DNA of 64,000 bases from Streptomyces sp. Ru72 (GCF_002920635.1 NZ_PQSR01000015.1:1-64000), one strand, 5' to 3'; numbered from the stretch's first letter, positions 17,726 to 26,330 are shown. The notes: generated from the letters alone by a model not told the origin. Translations and numbers: made by a program.

Positions 17726-18728
17726 TTACTGGCCGAGGTTGCTGACGCGGTTCGCGTACTCGCGGCGGGCTTTGCGCTGTGCCGGGATCGCTGCGGCGTT
17801 GTCGAGCGGCTGGCAGCGGTCGAGGAGTTGGCGGTGTACCGCCGGGATGGCTGACGCGCAGTGTGCAGCCCTGGCTACGTCGTACGGTCACGCCCTGGCC
17901 GAGCGCGGCCCGCTCGGCAGGCTCCAGGTCGGCCGCGCGCAGGAAGTCAGCGACCTTGCCGGGCATGTCGAGGGAGACCGGCAGCTCCGGCGCCGGGGCG
18001 TCCTCGTGGCCGGCGGTGGTGTGCTCGGGCATCAGGTCGGCGACAGCCGTGCGGATGGCTCCGCGGCCGACCTTGTGTTCGCGGTGTTCGCGGGCCAGCG
18101 GCGATGGACCGGCCCTCCAGGTACGCGGTGCGCACGTCGTCGGTCCTGCCGGCCTTGATGGCCGGGCGGCGGCCATCAAGGCCGGCAGGACCGACGGCCT
18201 TGATGGCCGGGCGGCGGCCATCAAGGCCGGCAGGACCGACGGCCTTGATGGCCGGGCGGCGGCCGCCCTTGTTGCCCTTGGCCTCGGCGGCCCGCAGCCC
18301 GTCGCAGGTGCTCCCGTGGGAGGTCGCGCTGGAGTTCGCCGGCGGCGGCGAGGGTCTGCACCATGGACTTCACGGTGGACAGCAGTTCTCCGGTGCGCGG
18401 GTGGCGGGCGGTGAGGTCCGTCGCGGAGGACGCGCCGTCGTGGATACGCAGGGCGAGGCGGTCGCGGTGCAGGACGTCGAGCACGTCGAGGATGTGCCGG
18501 GTGCCGGGCACGAGGCGGAACATCTCGGAGATGTGCACGGTGTCGCCCGGCCGCGCGCAGGTGAGCAGCTCGCCGGACTCGGTCGTCCAGCGGGTGGAGG
18601 CGGCTGGCGGTGCCGGCGTCCTCCTCGAACGTCACCGGGTCCTCGATCCCGGCCTCGTCGAGGACGAGGTTCTGACGGTCGGTCGACTGCTGGTCGGTCG
18701 ACACCCGCTTGTAGACCAGGTTGGCCAT
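17726..18728 (-). pseudogene. Tn3-type resolvase (serine recombinase), frameshifted
   Basis: ATG 18728 starts ANLVYKRVSTDQQSTDRQNL, the resolvase catalytic N-terminus (YxRVSTxxQ). After TASRLHPL the frame changes. The continuation VHISEMFRLVPGTRHILDV and ARHPRTGELLSTVKSMVQ is in another frame. LPVSLDMPGKVADFLRA returns to the first, and IPAVHRQLLDRCQPL to QRKARREYANRVSNLGQ ends at the TAA at 17726. At least three frameshifts are needed, plus a repeat insertion at 18137-18260. It would have resolved transposition cointegrates; it cannot now. Confidence 0.8.
18137..18260. repeat. Alternating direct/inverted 25-bp repeat array inside the resolvase
   Basis: A 25-bp segment (GGCCATCAAGGCCGGCAGGA then CCGAC) occurs alternately with its reverse complement, separated by GC-rich 7-20-bp spacers. 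This gives two extra copies of a 45-bp unit. Each unit is therefore a perfect palindrome with 23-bp arms. The expansion is 90 bp, 30 codons, and stays in frame, so the resolvase reads GRRPAIKA three times, with VGPAGLD (the antisense reading) between. Replication template switching at a hairpin would produce this. Confidence 0.85.
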
Positions 18729-18930
18729 GCCGCTCCCCGTCCTGGTGGTCGCATTCGATCCTGGCTGTCAGCAAACCCTGTCATCAGCCACCATCGGATC
18801 TGGTCGGATCCGCGTCGCCGACAGGCCCCGAGAAGTCCGGGTTCATTGGACGCCCTTGGTGCCTTTCGTCATTCGTTCGTCTTTCGACACGAGTCTCCGA
18901 AGTGATCATCGTGGTTCTAGAGTTGAGGCC
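18729..18930. promoter_or_regulatory. Resolvase-murJ intergenic region, possible res site
   Basis: Tn3 elements keep the res recombination site next to tnpR, and this 200-bp divergent gap is the only place for it. It holds TGTCAGCAAACCCTGTCA (TGTCA repeated) and an inverted motif around TTTCGTCATTCGTTCGTC. These are suggestive only; I cannot align them to a known res site. Confidence 0.3.
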
Positions 18931-20613
18931 ATGGTTGATCAAGGGGGCACAGCAGCCGCGGAGACGGATCATTCTGGGCGGCGCCGTCATGCAAGGCGTC
19001 GTTCGGGGGCCGCGTCCGGGGGACTGATGCGCTCGTCCGCATTGATGGCGGCGGGCAGCCTGGTGTCCCGCGGAACGGGGATGTTCCGATTGATGCTGCA
19101 GGCCGCCGCGCTGGGCACGCTGGCGGTCGGGGGCGCGTACAACACTGCGAACACCCTGCCGACCAGTCTCTACACACTGCTGATCGGTGGTGCGCTGAAC
19201 TCGGTGCTCGTGCCGCAGCTCGTCCGGGCGCGTACCGAGCATGCTGATGGCGGTCAGGCCCACGAGCAGCGGTTGGTCACCTTGGTGCTGAGCGTGCTCG
19301 CGGTCGGTACGGTCGTCGGCGTGGTGCTCGCTCCGTGGATCGTGGGCCTCTACATGCCGGACACGCCGGGCAGTCACCAGCTGTTCGAGTTGACGGTGGC
19401 CTTCGCCCGGTTCCTGCTGCCGCAGATCTTCTTCTACGGGCTTTTCTTCATGCTGGGTCAGGTTCTCAACGCCCGCGGCAGGTTCGGGGCGATGATGTGG
19501 ACGCCGGTCCTGAACAACATAGTGTTGATCACCGTGTTCGGCCTGGACCGGTGGCTCGTGCCGGCCGCCGGTGACGCCGCGTCTGTGACACCGGCCGAGG
19601 TGCGGCTGCTGGGGATCGGCACCACGATCGGGATCGCGCTGCAGGCGGTGTGCCTGATCCCCTATCTCGCCGAAACGGGGTTCAGGTGGCGCCCGCGCTT
19701 TGACTGGCGCGGCACGGGCCTTGGCAAGAGCGTGGCTGCGGCGCGCTGGACCCTGCTGTTCGTGGGGGTCAACCAGGTCGCCCTGACAGTCGTGACGCGC
19801 TACGCCAACGCGGTGGACGTGGTCGCGCCGCAGGCTGGCGCGGGCAACAGTGCCTACTTCTTCGCGCAGAACATCTGGATGCTCCCGCAGGGCATCATCA
19901 CGGTCTCGGTGGTCACCGCGATGCTGCCGCGGATGAGCCGGGCAGTGGCCGAGCATCGCCTGGGCGACGTCCGCCAGGACCTGTCACGGGGCCTGCGGGT
20001 AACCGGTGTGGCGATCGTCCCGGCCGCCTTCTTCTTCCTCGCCTTCGGCCCGCAGATCGCCACGGTGATGTTCTCCTACAGCAGCAGCGGGGCGGCCTCG
20101 GCACAGCCACTCGGCCAGATGCTGCAGGCCTTCGCACTCGGCCTGGTCCCCTTCTCCGCCCAGTACCTGCTGCTGCGCGGCTTCTACGCGTTCGAGGACA
20201 CCCGCACCCCTTTCTGGATGGCGGTCTGGATCTCCGGCCTCGACATCATCCTGGCCACTGGCTGCCATCTCTTCCTGCCTCCGCGCTGGGCCGTCATCGG
20301 CATGGCAGCCGCCTACGCCGCGTCCTACGCCGGCGGTCTGCTCGTCACCGGGCTCAAGCTGCGCCGCCGTTTGGAAGGCCGCCTGGACGGCAAGCGGCTC
20401 GTACGTACGTACGGGAAACTTACGGCTGCGGCGGGGGCCGCCAGCGCCGTCGGGTGGGCGGTGGCACGCACCTGCTCCGGTGCCGTCCCTGCTCCGGTCG
20501 TCGGCTCTGCGCTGGCGCTGTCTGCCGGCGGTGTCACGATGCTGGTGCTGTTCGTGCTGCTGGCCCGCCTGCTCCGCGTCTCCGAACTGCGGAGCCTGCC
20601 CGGCCTGAGCTGA
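18931..20613 (+). CDS. murJ: MurJ-type lipid II flippase (MOP/MVF family), transposon cargo
   Basis: The 560-residue product is a polytopic MOP-superfamily protein with about 13-14 hydrophobic helices. Family features include SLVSRGTGMFRLMLQAAALG near the start (the conserved Arg-rich TM1), YNTANTLPTSLYTLLIGGAL, LNARGRFGAMMWTPVLNNIV and LLRGFYAFEDTRTPFW. MurJ flips lipid II across the membrane for peptidoglycan synthesis. Streptomyces normally keep a core murJ elsewhere; this one lies between the inverted repeats of a transposon and is intact. A role as a spare or resistant flippase is inference. ATG 18931 follows GAGG closely. Confidence 0.85.
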   Translation: MVDQGGTAAAETDHSGRRRHARRRSGAASGGLMRSSALMAAGSLVSRGTGMFRLMLQAAALGTLAVGGAYNTANTLPTSLYTLLIGGALNSVLVPQLVRARTEHADGGQAHEQRLVTLVLSVLAVGTVVGVVLAPWIVGLYMPDTPGSHQLFELTVAFARFLLPQIFFYGLFFMLGQVLNARGRFGAMMWTPVLNNIVLITVFGLDRWLVPAAGDAASVTPAEVRLLGIGTTIGIALQAVCLIPYLAETGFRWRPRFDWRGTGLGKSVAAARWTLLFVGVNQVALTVVTRYANAVDVVAPQAGAGNSAYFFAQNIWMLPQGIITVSVVTAMLPRMSRAVAEHRLGDVRQDLSRGLRVTGVAIVPAAFFFLAFGPQIATVMFSYSSSGAASAQPLGQMLQAFALGLVPFSAQYLLLRGFYAFEDTRTPFWMAVWISGLDIILATGCHLFLPPRWAVIGMAAAYAASYAGGLLVTGLKLRRRLEGRLDGKRLVRTYGKLTAAAGAASAVGWAVARTCSGAVPAPVVGSALALSAGGVTMLVLFVLLARLLRVSELRSLPGLS

Positions 20614-20938
20614 CTGGTAGGCGCAGGGCCAGTCGCTGCGCAGTGGTGGGCTTGACCGCGGAGGCGTTCTTGAGCAGGCCCTCGCTGATGCAGACGGCCT
20701 CCCACACCCCAGGCGGAATGACCGCGCCGAGCCCGCCGGACTGCACCAGCAGGGCCTTCATCAGGGCGAGGACGGCCGGGGAGACCTCACCGCTGTCATC
20801 TCAGCGGCCTTCGACAGCGCGACGTGGGCCGCGGTCCGCTCGATCGAGGTCACAATCCGCCCCGGGCCCAGACGACAGCTCACCATCACCACCAACGACG
20901 TTGAGCCGAACGGGTGACGGGCCAGGCGATCACGGCTT
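20614..20938. other. Transposon right arm without a recognised gene
   Basis: No gene is supported. The minus strand contains a short run MKALLVQSGGLGAVIPPGVW then EAVCISEGLLKNASAVKP, and the plus strand ends in QLTITTNDVEPNG before a stop at 20919. Both may be remnants of passenger or transposase DNA, but I recognise neither. Confidence 0.4.
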
Positions 20939-20983
20939 CAAGATCATTCCATGGCCCCTTTCGGGCTCACTCGGCGATACCCC
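20939..20983 (-). repeat. Right terminal inverted repeat of the transposon
   Basis: Read on the minus strand it begins GGGGTATCGCCGAGTGAGCC and ends GGAATGATCTTG, the mate of the left repeat. TACTC, the target duplication, follows immediately. Confidence 0.85.
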
Positions 20984-21080
20984 TACTCCTGGCGCTCCAG
21001 CGAACTCCTCAGCGGGGTGACCGTCATGGGCGTGCGTCTGTACGACCCGAGCCAGGGACGTTCCTCAGCGGCGAGTGGGG
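20984..21080 (+). pseudogene. RHS-repeat core C-terminal remnant at the transposon target
   Basis: The plus strand reads SWRSSELLSGVTVMGVRLYD then PSQGR, and after a one-base shift FLSGEW. This is the end of the RHS core (usual form: TG.TLMGVRLYDP..GRFLSVDP). It is a fragment of an RHS polymorphic-toxin-type protein into which the transposon inserted. Nothing of the gene is recognisable on the left of the element. Confidence 0.55.
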
Positions 21081-21200
21081 CTGGCGCAAGCGGCCGGGGC
21101 AGGGCCGGCCTCGATCCAGGGCCGCGACGGCGTTCCCCAGCCCGTGCGGTGATTCGATCACGCGCCGGACATGGGAGAAGCGCGGGCGGCCCCCGGACGG

Positions 21201-22091
21201 CTACGCGCCGCGCAGCGCCTCGATGACCGGTGCGAACGCCTCCATCGACGGCTCCAGGACGGTGAGGTACGTGAAGCCGTAGCGTTCGCGCTGCGCCCGC
21301 ACCTGCTCGACGATCTGCTCCAGCGTGCCGATCAGGAAGATGGGCAGTTCCAGGGCCTGTTCCGGCGTCAGGTTCGGCAGGTGCTCCAGGAGGGGGCGCA
21401 CGGCGGCCTCGCGGTCCTCGGTGACGACGACCCTCTGGACGAGCACGTTCAGCTCGGCGGGCTCGCCGCGGCCGGCCGCCAGTTTGCGGTACAGGCCCAC
21501 GCGCTCGTCGAGCTGCTCGGCCGCGATCGGCTCCAGCTGTCCCGTCGTGCTGCCCGGCACCGAGCGCGCCCCCGTGAACGCGGCGATGTCGGCGTGCTCG
21601 GCGGTGAGCTTCAGCATCCGGTCGCCGTTGGCGCCGATCAGCAACGGCACCCGCGGTCGTTGCACGGGCTGCGGCCGGTGATCCTCGGAGCCCAGCAGCC
21701 GGTCCAACTCCTCCACCGTGCGCCGCAGATGGTCCACGCGCTCACGCGGCGAGCCGTACGGCAGCCCCGCCTGCTCGTGCTCCGCCCGGACGTAGCCGGT
21801 ACCGAGCCCCAGCTCCAGCCGCCCACCGGTCAGCGCGTCCGTCGTCGCCACCTCGCGGGCCAACAGCGCCGGGTTCCAGAAGCCGGCGTTGAGCACGAAC
21901 GTCCCCACCCGGGGACGCTCGGTCGCCTCAGCCGCCGCGACCAGCGCCGGGAACGGAGCCGGCCAGCCGAGGTGGTCCGGGACGAGGATGACGTCGTAGC
22001 CGAGCTCCTCCGCCCGCCGGCACTTGGCGCGCCACTCCGCGGCCGGTGCGGGTTCGAGCATGTTGACGCCGAAACGGAACGGACGTGGCAT
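21201..22091 (-). CDS. LLM-class F420-dependent oxidoreductase
   Basis: A 296-residue TIM-barrel protein of the luciferase-like monooxygenase class. PRPFRFGVNMLEPAPAAEWR opens the barrel, VILVPDHLGWPAPFPAL is the cofactor-side loop, and LTGGRLELGLGTGYVRAEHE is the strong family signature. Streptomyces members of this TIGR03621-like group use F420. Its substrate is unknown. ATG 22091 has GGAGAG upstream. It is next to, but not clearly co-functional with, the ABC exporter. Confidence 0.88.
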   Translation of the reverse strand: MPRPFRFGVNMLEPAPAAEWRAKCRRAEELGYDVILVPDHLGWPAPFPALVAAAEATERPRVGTFVLNAGFWNPALLAREVATTDALTGGRLELGLGTGYVRAEHEQAGLPYGSPRERVDHLRRTVEELDRLLGSEDHRPQPVQRPRVPLLIGANGDRMLKLTAEHADIAAFTGARSVPGSTTGQLEPIAAEQLDERVGLYRKLAAGRGEPAELNVLVQRVVVTEDREAAVRPLLEHLPNLTPEQALELPIFLIGTLEQIVEQVRAQRERYGFTYLTVLEPSMEAFAPVIEALRGA

Positions 22092-22136
22092 GAACTCTCC
22101 TCGTATCCAGGCGACTTGAGTACCCACGCGATTCCA

Positions 22137-24710
22137 TCACTCGTGCGCGATCGCCGCCAGCACATTCATGCGCGAGGCACGCAGCGCCGGCAGCAGCGCC
22201 GCCACCACCCCCACGACCGCCGAACCCACCATGACGGCGACGATGGTGCCCCATGGGATCGCCAGCGCCTTCATGCCCTGCAGCGCCAGTACCCGCTGTG
22301 TGCACAGACCCCACACGATCCCCAGCGCCAGCCCGAGGACGGCGCCGAAAACGGCGATCACCACCGACTCCAGCCGGATCATGCGCCGCAACTGTCTGCG
22401 GGCCAGTCCGATCGCGCGCAGCAGGCCGATCTCCCGGGTGCGCTCGACGACGGAGAGGGCCAGGGTGTTGACGACCCCGAGCACCGCGATGACGATCGCG
22501 AGGCCCAGCAGCGCGTAGACCAGGTAGAGGAGCACCGCGATCTGGTTGTGCACCAGCTTCTTGTAGTCGGCCTGGTCGCGGGCCTGGACCTGCGGGTAGG
22601 GGGCGAGAGTCTTCTCCAGTCGGGCGCGCAACCGGTCCTTGGAGGTGCCGGGTGCCGCGTTCACGAAGAGCGCCGTGTCCTGCCCCTGCGGCACGTACCT
22701 CTGGAGCGTCCCCATGCCGAAGAACAGCCCGCCCCGCGTACTGAAGTTGTTCGAACCGGCCTGGTTGGTGAGGGCGCCGACCCTCAGATCGGTGCGGCGC
22801 TCGTCAGGGAACCGGACCGGGAGCGTGGAGCCCAGGCGCACGCCGTGGTCCTTGGCGAACGCCGCGTCCATGGCGAGGGCGCCGTCCGCGAGCGCGGTGG
22901 CCGAGCCGCCCCGGACGTAGGTGAGGTGGGCGACCTCGTCGAGCCGCCGGTCGAAGGCCGTGGCCGTGGTCGTGATCCGCTCGCCGTCCGGCAGCACGAT
23001 CGCCACGGGCGTGTACCGCTGCCGTACGACGAGCCCGGCACCCTCCGTGGCACGGACCCGGTCGGTGATCTCCCGGGGGAAGGGCTCGGGGGTTCCCGAT
23101 CTGCTCTGCACCACGAAGTCCGCGCCCAGCGTCTTGTCGATCTGCTGGTCGAACGACCTGGACATGGACGTGCTCGCCACCGACATCCCGGCCACCAGCG
23201 CGAGCCCGACCATCAGGGCGGAGGCGGTGGCCCCGGTGCGGCGCGGATTGCGCAGGGCGTTGCGCTGGCTCATCCGGCCGATCGAGCCGAACAGGGCGGG
23301 GAACGCGGCGCCCAGCACCCGGATCAGCGGACGCACCAGCAGCGGCCCCGCGATCACGGTCGCGACGAGCGTGAGCACCACGCCGATGCCGAGCAGCGTG
23401 GTGGCGGGCGCGGTCCTCGTCGCCCGGGCGCAGCCCGCCAGCGCGGCCACGCCGAGCGCGCCGACGATCGTCCCCGCCACCGCGCGCAGCGTCAACGGCC
23501 GGCCCACACCGGCGACCTCGGCGTCCACGAGGGCCGCCATGGGGGAGACGCGGGCCGCGCGCCGGGCCGGGAGGTAGGCGGCGACGAAGGTGACGCCGAC
23601 CCCGACCGCGTAGGCGGCGACGGGAGTGACCCAGCCGATCACCATCTCGGTGGACCTGATGTTCATGCCGAACACGCTCATCAGCCGGATCAGCCCGGCC
23701 GCGAGCCCGATCCCCGCGGCCAGCCCCAGCGTCGAGCCGACCAGGCCGAGCAGCAGCGCCTCGGTCAGCACGGACCGGCGCACCTGCCGCCGCTCGGCGC
23801 CCAGCGCGCGCAGCAGCCCCAGCTCGCGGGTGCGCTGGGCGATCAGCATCGAGAACGTGTTGACGATGAGGAACACGCCCACGAGCACGGCGATCCCGGC
23901 GAAGCCGACCATCACGTACTTGATCACGTCGAGGAACGCGCCGAGCCGGTCGGTGTCGGACTTGGCCTGTTCGGCCGCGGTCCTCAGGTCGTACGAGGTC
24001 GAGCCGATCGCGTCGGCGATCCGCTGCTTGAGCCGTGCGTCGCTCACGCCCGGTGCCGCGTCGACGGAGATGCTCGTGGCCACGTCCTGGCGGCCCAGCA
24101 GCCTGGTCTGCGCGGTCGGGGTGTCCAGGAAGACCAGGGCGGCGCCCGGGTTGGTGGTGGTGAAGGTGGCGATCCCGGCCACCCGCACCTCGAACGACCC
24201 GGGACGGGCGACCACCGTCAGCCTGTCGCCGATCCGCACGTGCCTGTGCCGGGCGGTGTCCGCGTCCAGCAGCGCCTCGCCGGGACCCTGCGGGGCGTGC
24301 CCGGACGTGAGCCGGACCGGGCTGTGTTCGGTGACGGACCAGTTCCTGGCGATGGTGGGCGCGCCGGTGGTCGGACCCACCGGATCGTTCCTGCGGTCGA
24401 CGACCGTGACGTCCTGGACGGCGACGTCGGCGTGCGCGGCGGCGACGCCGTCCACCCGGGCCACCCGCGCGGCCAGCGAGGCCGGAAGGGTCGGCGTCGC
24501 CCCGGACGGGATCCGGGACGGCAGGTCCTGGCGGGGGCTCACGGTGACGTCGGCCGCCGTGGAGGCGAACAGCCGGTCGAACGTCCGGGAGACCGTGTCC
24601 GAGAAGATCAGGCTGCCCGCGACGAACGCCACCGACAGGAGCACGGCCAGCGCGGAGAGCGCGAGCCGTCCCTTGTGCGCGAGGAAGCTGCGCAGCGTCG
24701 CCTTCAGCAT
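22137..24710 (-). CDS. FtsX-family ABC transporter permease (MacB-like)
   Basis: The 857-residue membrane protein has an N-terminal helix (SFLAHKGRLALSALAVLLSV), a periplasmic MacB_PCD-type domain, and two FtsX permease blocks (around residues 265-385 and 740-857). The second ends GLLRAIGLARRQLRRMIRLE. A cluster of two extra helices separates them. With the ATPase directly upstream it should form a MacB/LolCDE-like mechanotransmission complex, used for peptide, lipid or antibiotic export or for cell-envelope signalling. The cargo cannot be read from sequence. Confidence 0.9.
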   Translation of the reverse strand: MLKATLRSFLAHKGRLALSALAVLLSVAFVAGSLIFSDTVSRTFDRLFASTAADVTVSPRQDLPSRIPSGATPTLPASLAARVARVDGVAAAHADVAVQDVTVVDRRNDPVGPTTGAPTIARNWSVTEHSPVRLTSGHAPQGPGEALLDADTARHRHVRIGDRLTVVARPGSFEVRVAGIATFTTTNPGAALVFLDTPTAQTRLLGRQDVATSISVDAAPGVSDARLKQRIADAIGSTSYDLRTAAEQAKSDTDRLGAFLDVIKYVMVGFAGIAVLVGVFLIVNTFSMLIAQRTRELGLLRALGAERRQVRRSVLTEALLLGLVGSTLGLAAGIGLAAGLIRLMSVFGMNIRSTEMVIGWVTPVAAYAVGVGVTFVAAYLPARRAARVSPMAALVDAEVAGVGRPLTLRAVAGTIVGALGVAALAGCARATRTAPATTLLGIGVVLTLVATVIAGPLLVRPLIRVLGAAFPALFGSIGRMSQRNALRNPRRTGATASALMVGLALVAGMSVASTSMSRSFDQQIDKTLGADFVVQSRSGTPEPFPREITDRVRATEGAGLVVRQRYTPVAIVLPDGERITTTATAFDRRLDEVAHLTYVRGGSATALADGALAMDAAFAKDHGVRLGSTLPVRFPDERRTDLRVGALTNQAGSNNFSTRGGLFFGMGTLQRYVPQGQDTALFVNAAPGTSKDRLRARLEKTLAPYPQVQARDQADYKKLVHNQIAVLLYLVYALLGLAIVIAVLGVVNTLALSVVERTREIGLLRAIGLARRQLRRMIRLESVVIAVFGAVLGLALGIVWGLCTQRVLALQGMKALAIPWGTIVAVMVGSAVVGVVAALLPALRASRMNVLAAIAHE

Positions 24711-24731
24711 GGTCGCACCGGTCCGACGTCC

Positions 24732-25541
24732 TCAGTTCTCGCGACCGGGCGCGCCGTCGAAGACCGCCCGGACCGTGTCGAAACGCTTCATGCGCTCCAG
24801 CACGGCCTCGGCCGTGGGACGCTCCATTTTGTCCACGATCCGCCCGTCCGCCAGGAACAGCACCAGGTCGGAGTGGGCCGCCGCGCCCGGATCGTGGGTG
24901 ACCATGACGACGGTCTGCCCCAGTTCGTCCACGGCCCTGCGCAGGAACCGCAGCACCTCGAGCCCCGCCCGGGAGTCCAGGTTGCCCGTCGGCTCGTCCG
25001 CGAAGATCAACTCTGGGCGGGAGGCGAGCGCCCGGGCGCAGGCCACGCGCTGCTGCTGCCCGCCGGACAGCTGGGACGGCCGGTGCCCGAGCCGGTCCCG
25101 CAGCCCCAGCGTGCCGATCACCTGGTCGAGCCACTCCGGGTCGGGTCTTCTGCCCGCGATGTCCATGGGCAGCGTGATGTTCTCGGCCGCGTTCAGTGTC
25201 GGGATCAGATTGAACGACTGGAACATAAAGCCGATCCGGTCCCGGCGCAGCCGGGTCAGCTCGCGGTCCTTCAGGCCCGTGATCTCGGTGTCGCCGAGCC
25301 ACACCTGGCCCCCCGAAACCGTGTCGAGGCCCGCCAGGCAGTGCATCAGCGTGGACTTCCCGGAGCCGGAGGGTCCCATCACCGCGGTGAAGCGGCCCCG
25401 CTCGATGTCCACGTCGACCGAGTCCAGGGCGAGAACCGCCGTCTCACCCGAGCCGTACGCCTTCGTCAGGCCCCGGGCGCGGGCGGCGATCCCGTCCGCC
25501 TCCGCGCGGCCCGGGGCGTGCTCCGCTGCAGCAGTGGACAA
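24732..25541 (-). CDS. MacB/LolD-type ABC transporter ATPase
   Basis: This 269-residue ATPase has Walker A GPSGSGKST, a Q-loop in FMFQSFNLIP, the signature LSGGQQQRVA, Walker B ELIFADEP, the family-specific TGNLDS, and the H-loop TH. The TTG at 25541 is selected because AAGGAGG lies exactly five bases upstream; an in-frame ATG 93 bases earlier has no such site. It precedes the FtsX permease by 21 bases and is surely its partner. Confidence 0.9.
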   Translation of the reverse strand: MSTAAAEHAPGRAEADGIAARARGLTKAYGSGETAVLALDSVDVDIERGRFTAVMGPSGSGKSTLMHCLAGLDTVSGGQVWLGDTEITGLKDRELTRLRRDRIGFMFQSFNLIPTLNAAENITLPMDIAGRRPDPEWLDQVIGTLGLRDRLGHRPSQLSGGQQQRVACARALASRPELIFADEPTGNLDSRAGLEVLRFLRRAVDELGQTVVMVTHDPGAAAHSDLVLFLADGRIVDKMERPTAEAVLERMKRFDTVRAVFDGAPGREN

Positions 25542-25661
25542 GACGGCCTCCTTCGTCGCGGACGTCCCGACGTTCTTGTCTTCCCCGTCCCGGCCGAGCG
25601 TAATGTGATGCACCGCACACCGAGTATCCCGCAAGCGCGGCCGGGCTCCCGGGTCGCCCTC

Positions 25662-25691
25662 TTGCCGGTGCTAGCAATCCGGCGCTAGCGT
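25662..25691 (+). promoter_or_regulatory. Promoter/operator of the RHH-Fic pair
   Basis: TTGCCG and TAGCGT are 18 bases apart, a plausible -35/-10. GCTAGC occurs twice, at 25670 and 25684, 14 bp start to start, overlapping the -10 region. Ribbon-helix-helix antitoxins bind such repeated short palindromes, so autoregulation is likely. Confidence 0.5.
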
Positions 25692-25697
25692 CGAGGT

Positions 25698-25949
25698 ATG
25701 GCGAAGACCCAGCTGAACGTGCGGGTGGACGAGGACACCGCCCGAGCCGCCCGCGAACGTGCCCTGGAGCGCGGTATGAGCGTGAACCGGTACATCGAAG
25801 AGCTGGTGCGACAGGACACCGGGGAGGCCGGCCACACGTTCGTCGAGGCCGCCGCCGACTTCATGAAGCAGTACGAGTCCGTCTTCGCCGAGGAGTTCGG
25901 CACCGGCCGCGAAGGCTCGCCCGAGCGCCCCGGCGAAGGTCGTCGCTGA
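25698..25949 (+). CDS. Ribbon-helix-helix antitoxin-like protein
   Basis: An 83-residue protein starting KTQLNVRVDEDTARAARERA then LERGMSVNRYIEELV, a clear ribbon-helix-helix (Arc/HicB-type) DNA-binding domain. The remaining 35 residues (FMKQYESVFAEEFGTG) form a charged tail that probably covers the partner. It is followed after three bases by the Fic-like gene. GAGG precedes the ATG. Confidence 0.8.
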   Translation: MAKTQLNVRVDEDTARAARERALERGMSVNRYIEELVRQDTGEAGHTFVEAAADFMKQYESVFAEEFGTGREGSPERPGEGRR

Positions 25950-25952
25950 CCG

Positions 25953-26327
25953 TTGAGCCACCTCAGAATCGACCTCGCCTGGCTGCTGATGGTCGCCGAA
26001 CAGAAGACGCCCGGAGATCCCCAGGTCACGGACTGGGGCGCGCTCGTCGCCGCCGTCAGCCGGCACGACGCGGAGATATTCGGCGTCGCCGTCTACGACA
26101 GTCCGCACGCCCGTGCGGCCGCCCTCCTCCAGCTGCTGCTGCACGTTCCGGCACTGGAACGCTCCAACGCGCTGTTCGCGTCCGCGGTCGCCTACGCCTA
26201 TCTCGTCGCCAGCGGCGAAAAGGTCGTCACCTCACCGGAACAGGTGCGGGACCTCGCCCGGCTGGTCAAGAGCGGGGACGCCTCCGTGCACGACATCGCG
26301 CACGAGCTGCGCCGGTGGAGCCTGTGA
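25953..26327 (+). CDS. Fic/Doc-like toxin component
   Basis: This 124-residue all-helical protein matches the short Fic/Doc toxins found after RHH antitoxins in Streptomyces. The Fic core HPFxxGNxR (Doc: HIFNDANKRT) appears here as HVPALERSNALF: the His and Asn are kept but the phosphate-binding Gly and Arg/Lys are missing. Either the family has a diverged active site or the toxin is inactive. The start is TTG, coupled to the antitoxin. Fic toxins AMPylate or phosphorylate targets such as EF-Tu; that is family knowledge only. Confidence 0.65.
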   Translation: MSHLRIDLAWLLMVAEQKTPGDPQVTDWGALVAAVSRHDAEIFGVAVYDSPHARAAALLQLLLHVPALERSNALFASAVAYAYLVASGEKVVTSPEQVRDLARLVKSGDASVHDIAHELRRWSL

Positions 26328-26330
26328 CGG

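Larger units (their letters stand above)
17679..20983. mobile_element. Tn3-family-like non-autonomous transposon carrying murJ
   Basis: The 3305-bp element starts with GGGGTATCGCCGAGGTGAGC and ends with the inverted counterpart (reverse strand GGGGTATCGCCGAGTGAGCC). The inverted repeats run 46 and 45 bp with four mismatches and one gap. The flanking five bases are TACTC at 17674-17678 and TACTC at 20984-20988, a perfect 5-bp target duplication. GGGG termini, repeat length and 5-bp duplication fit the Tn3 family. Contents are a dead resolvase gene, a possible res region and an intact MurJ-type flippase gene. No transposase gene is present, so it would need one supplied in trans. Confidence 0.85.

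Noticed and set aside
18137..18260. Possible CRISPR-like array
   Set aside because: There are only two to three units, the so-called spacers are reverse complements of the repeat, and the array lies inside a coding frame.
21171..25688. A 1505-codon open frame on the plus strand
   Set aside because: It is antisense to the LLM oxidoreductase, the FtsX permease and its ATPase, all of which have clear motifs; long antisense frames are normal in very GC-rich DNA.
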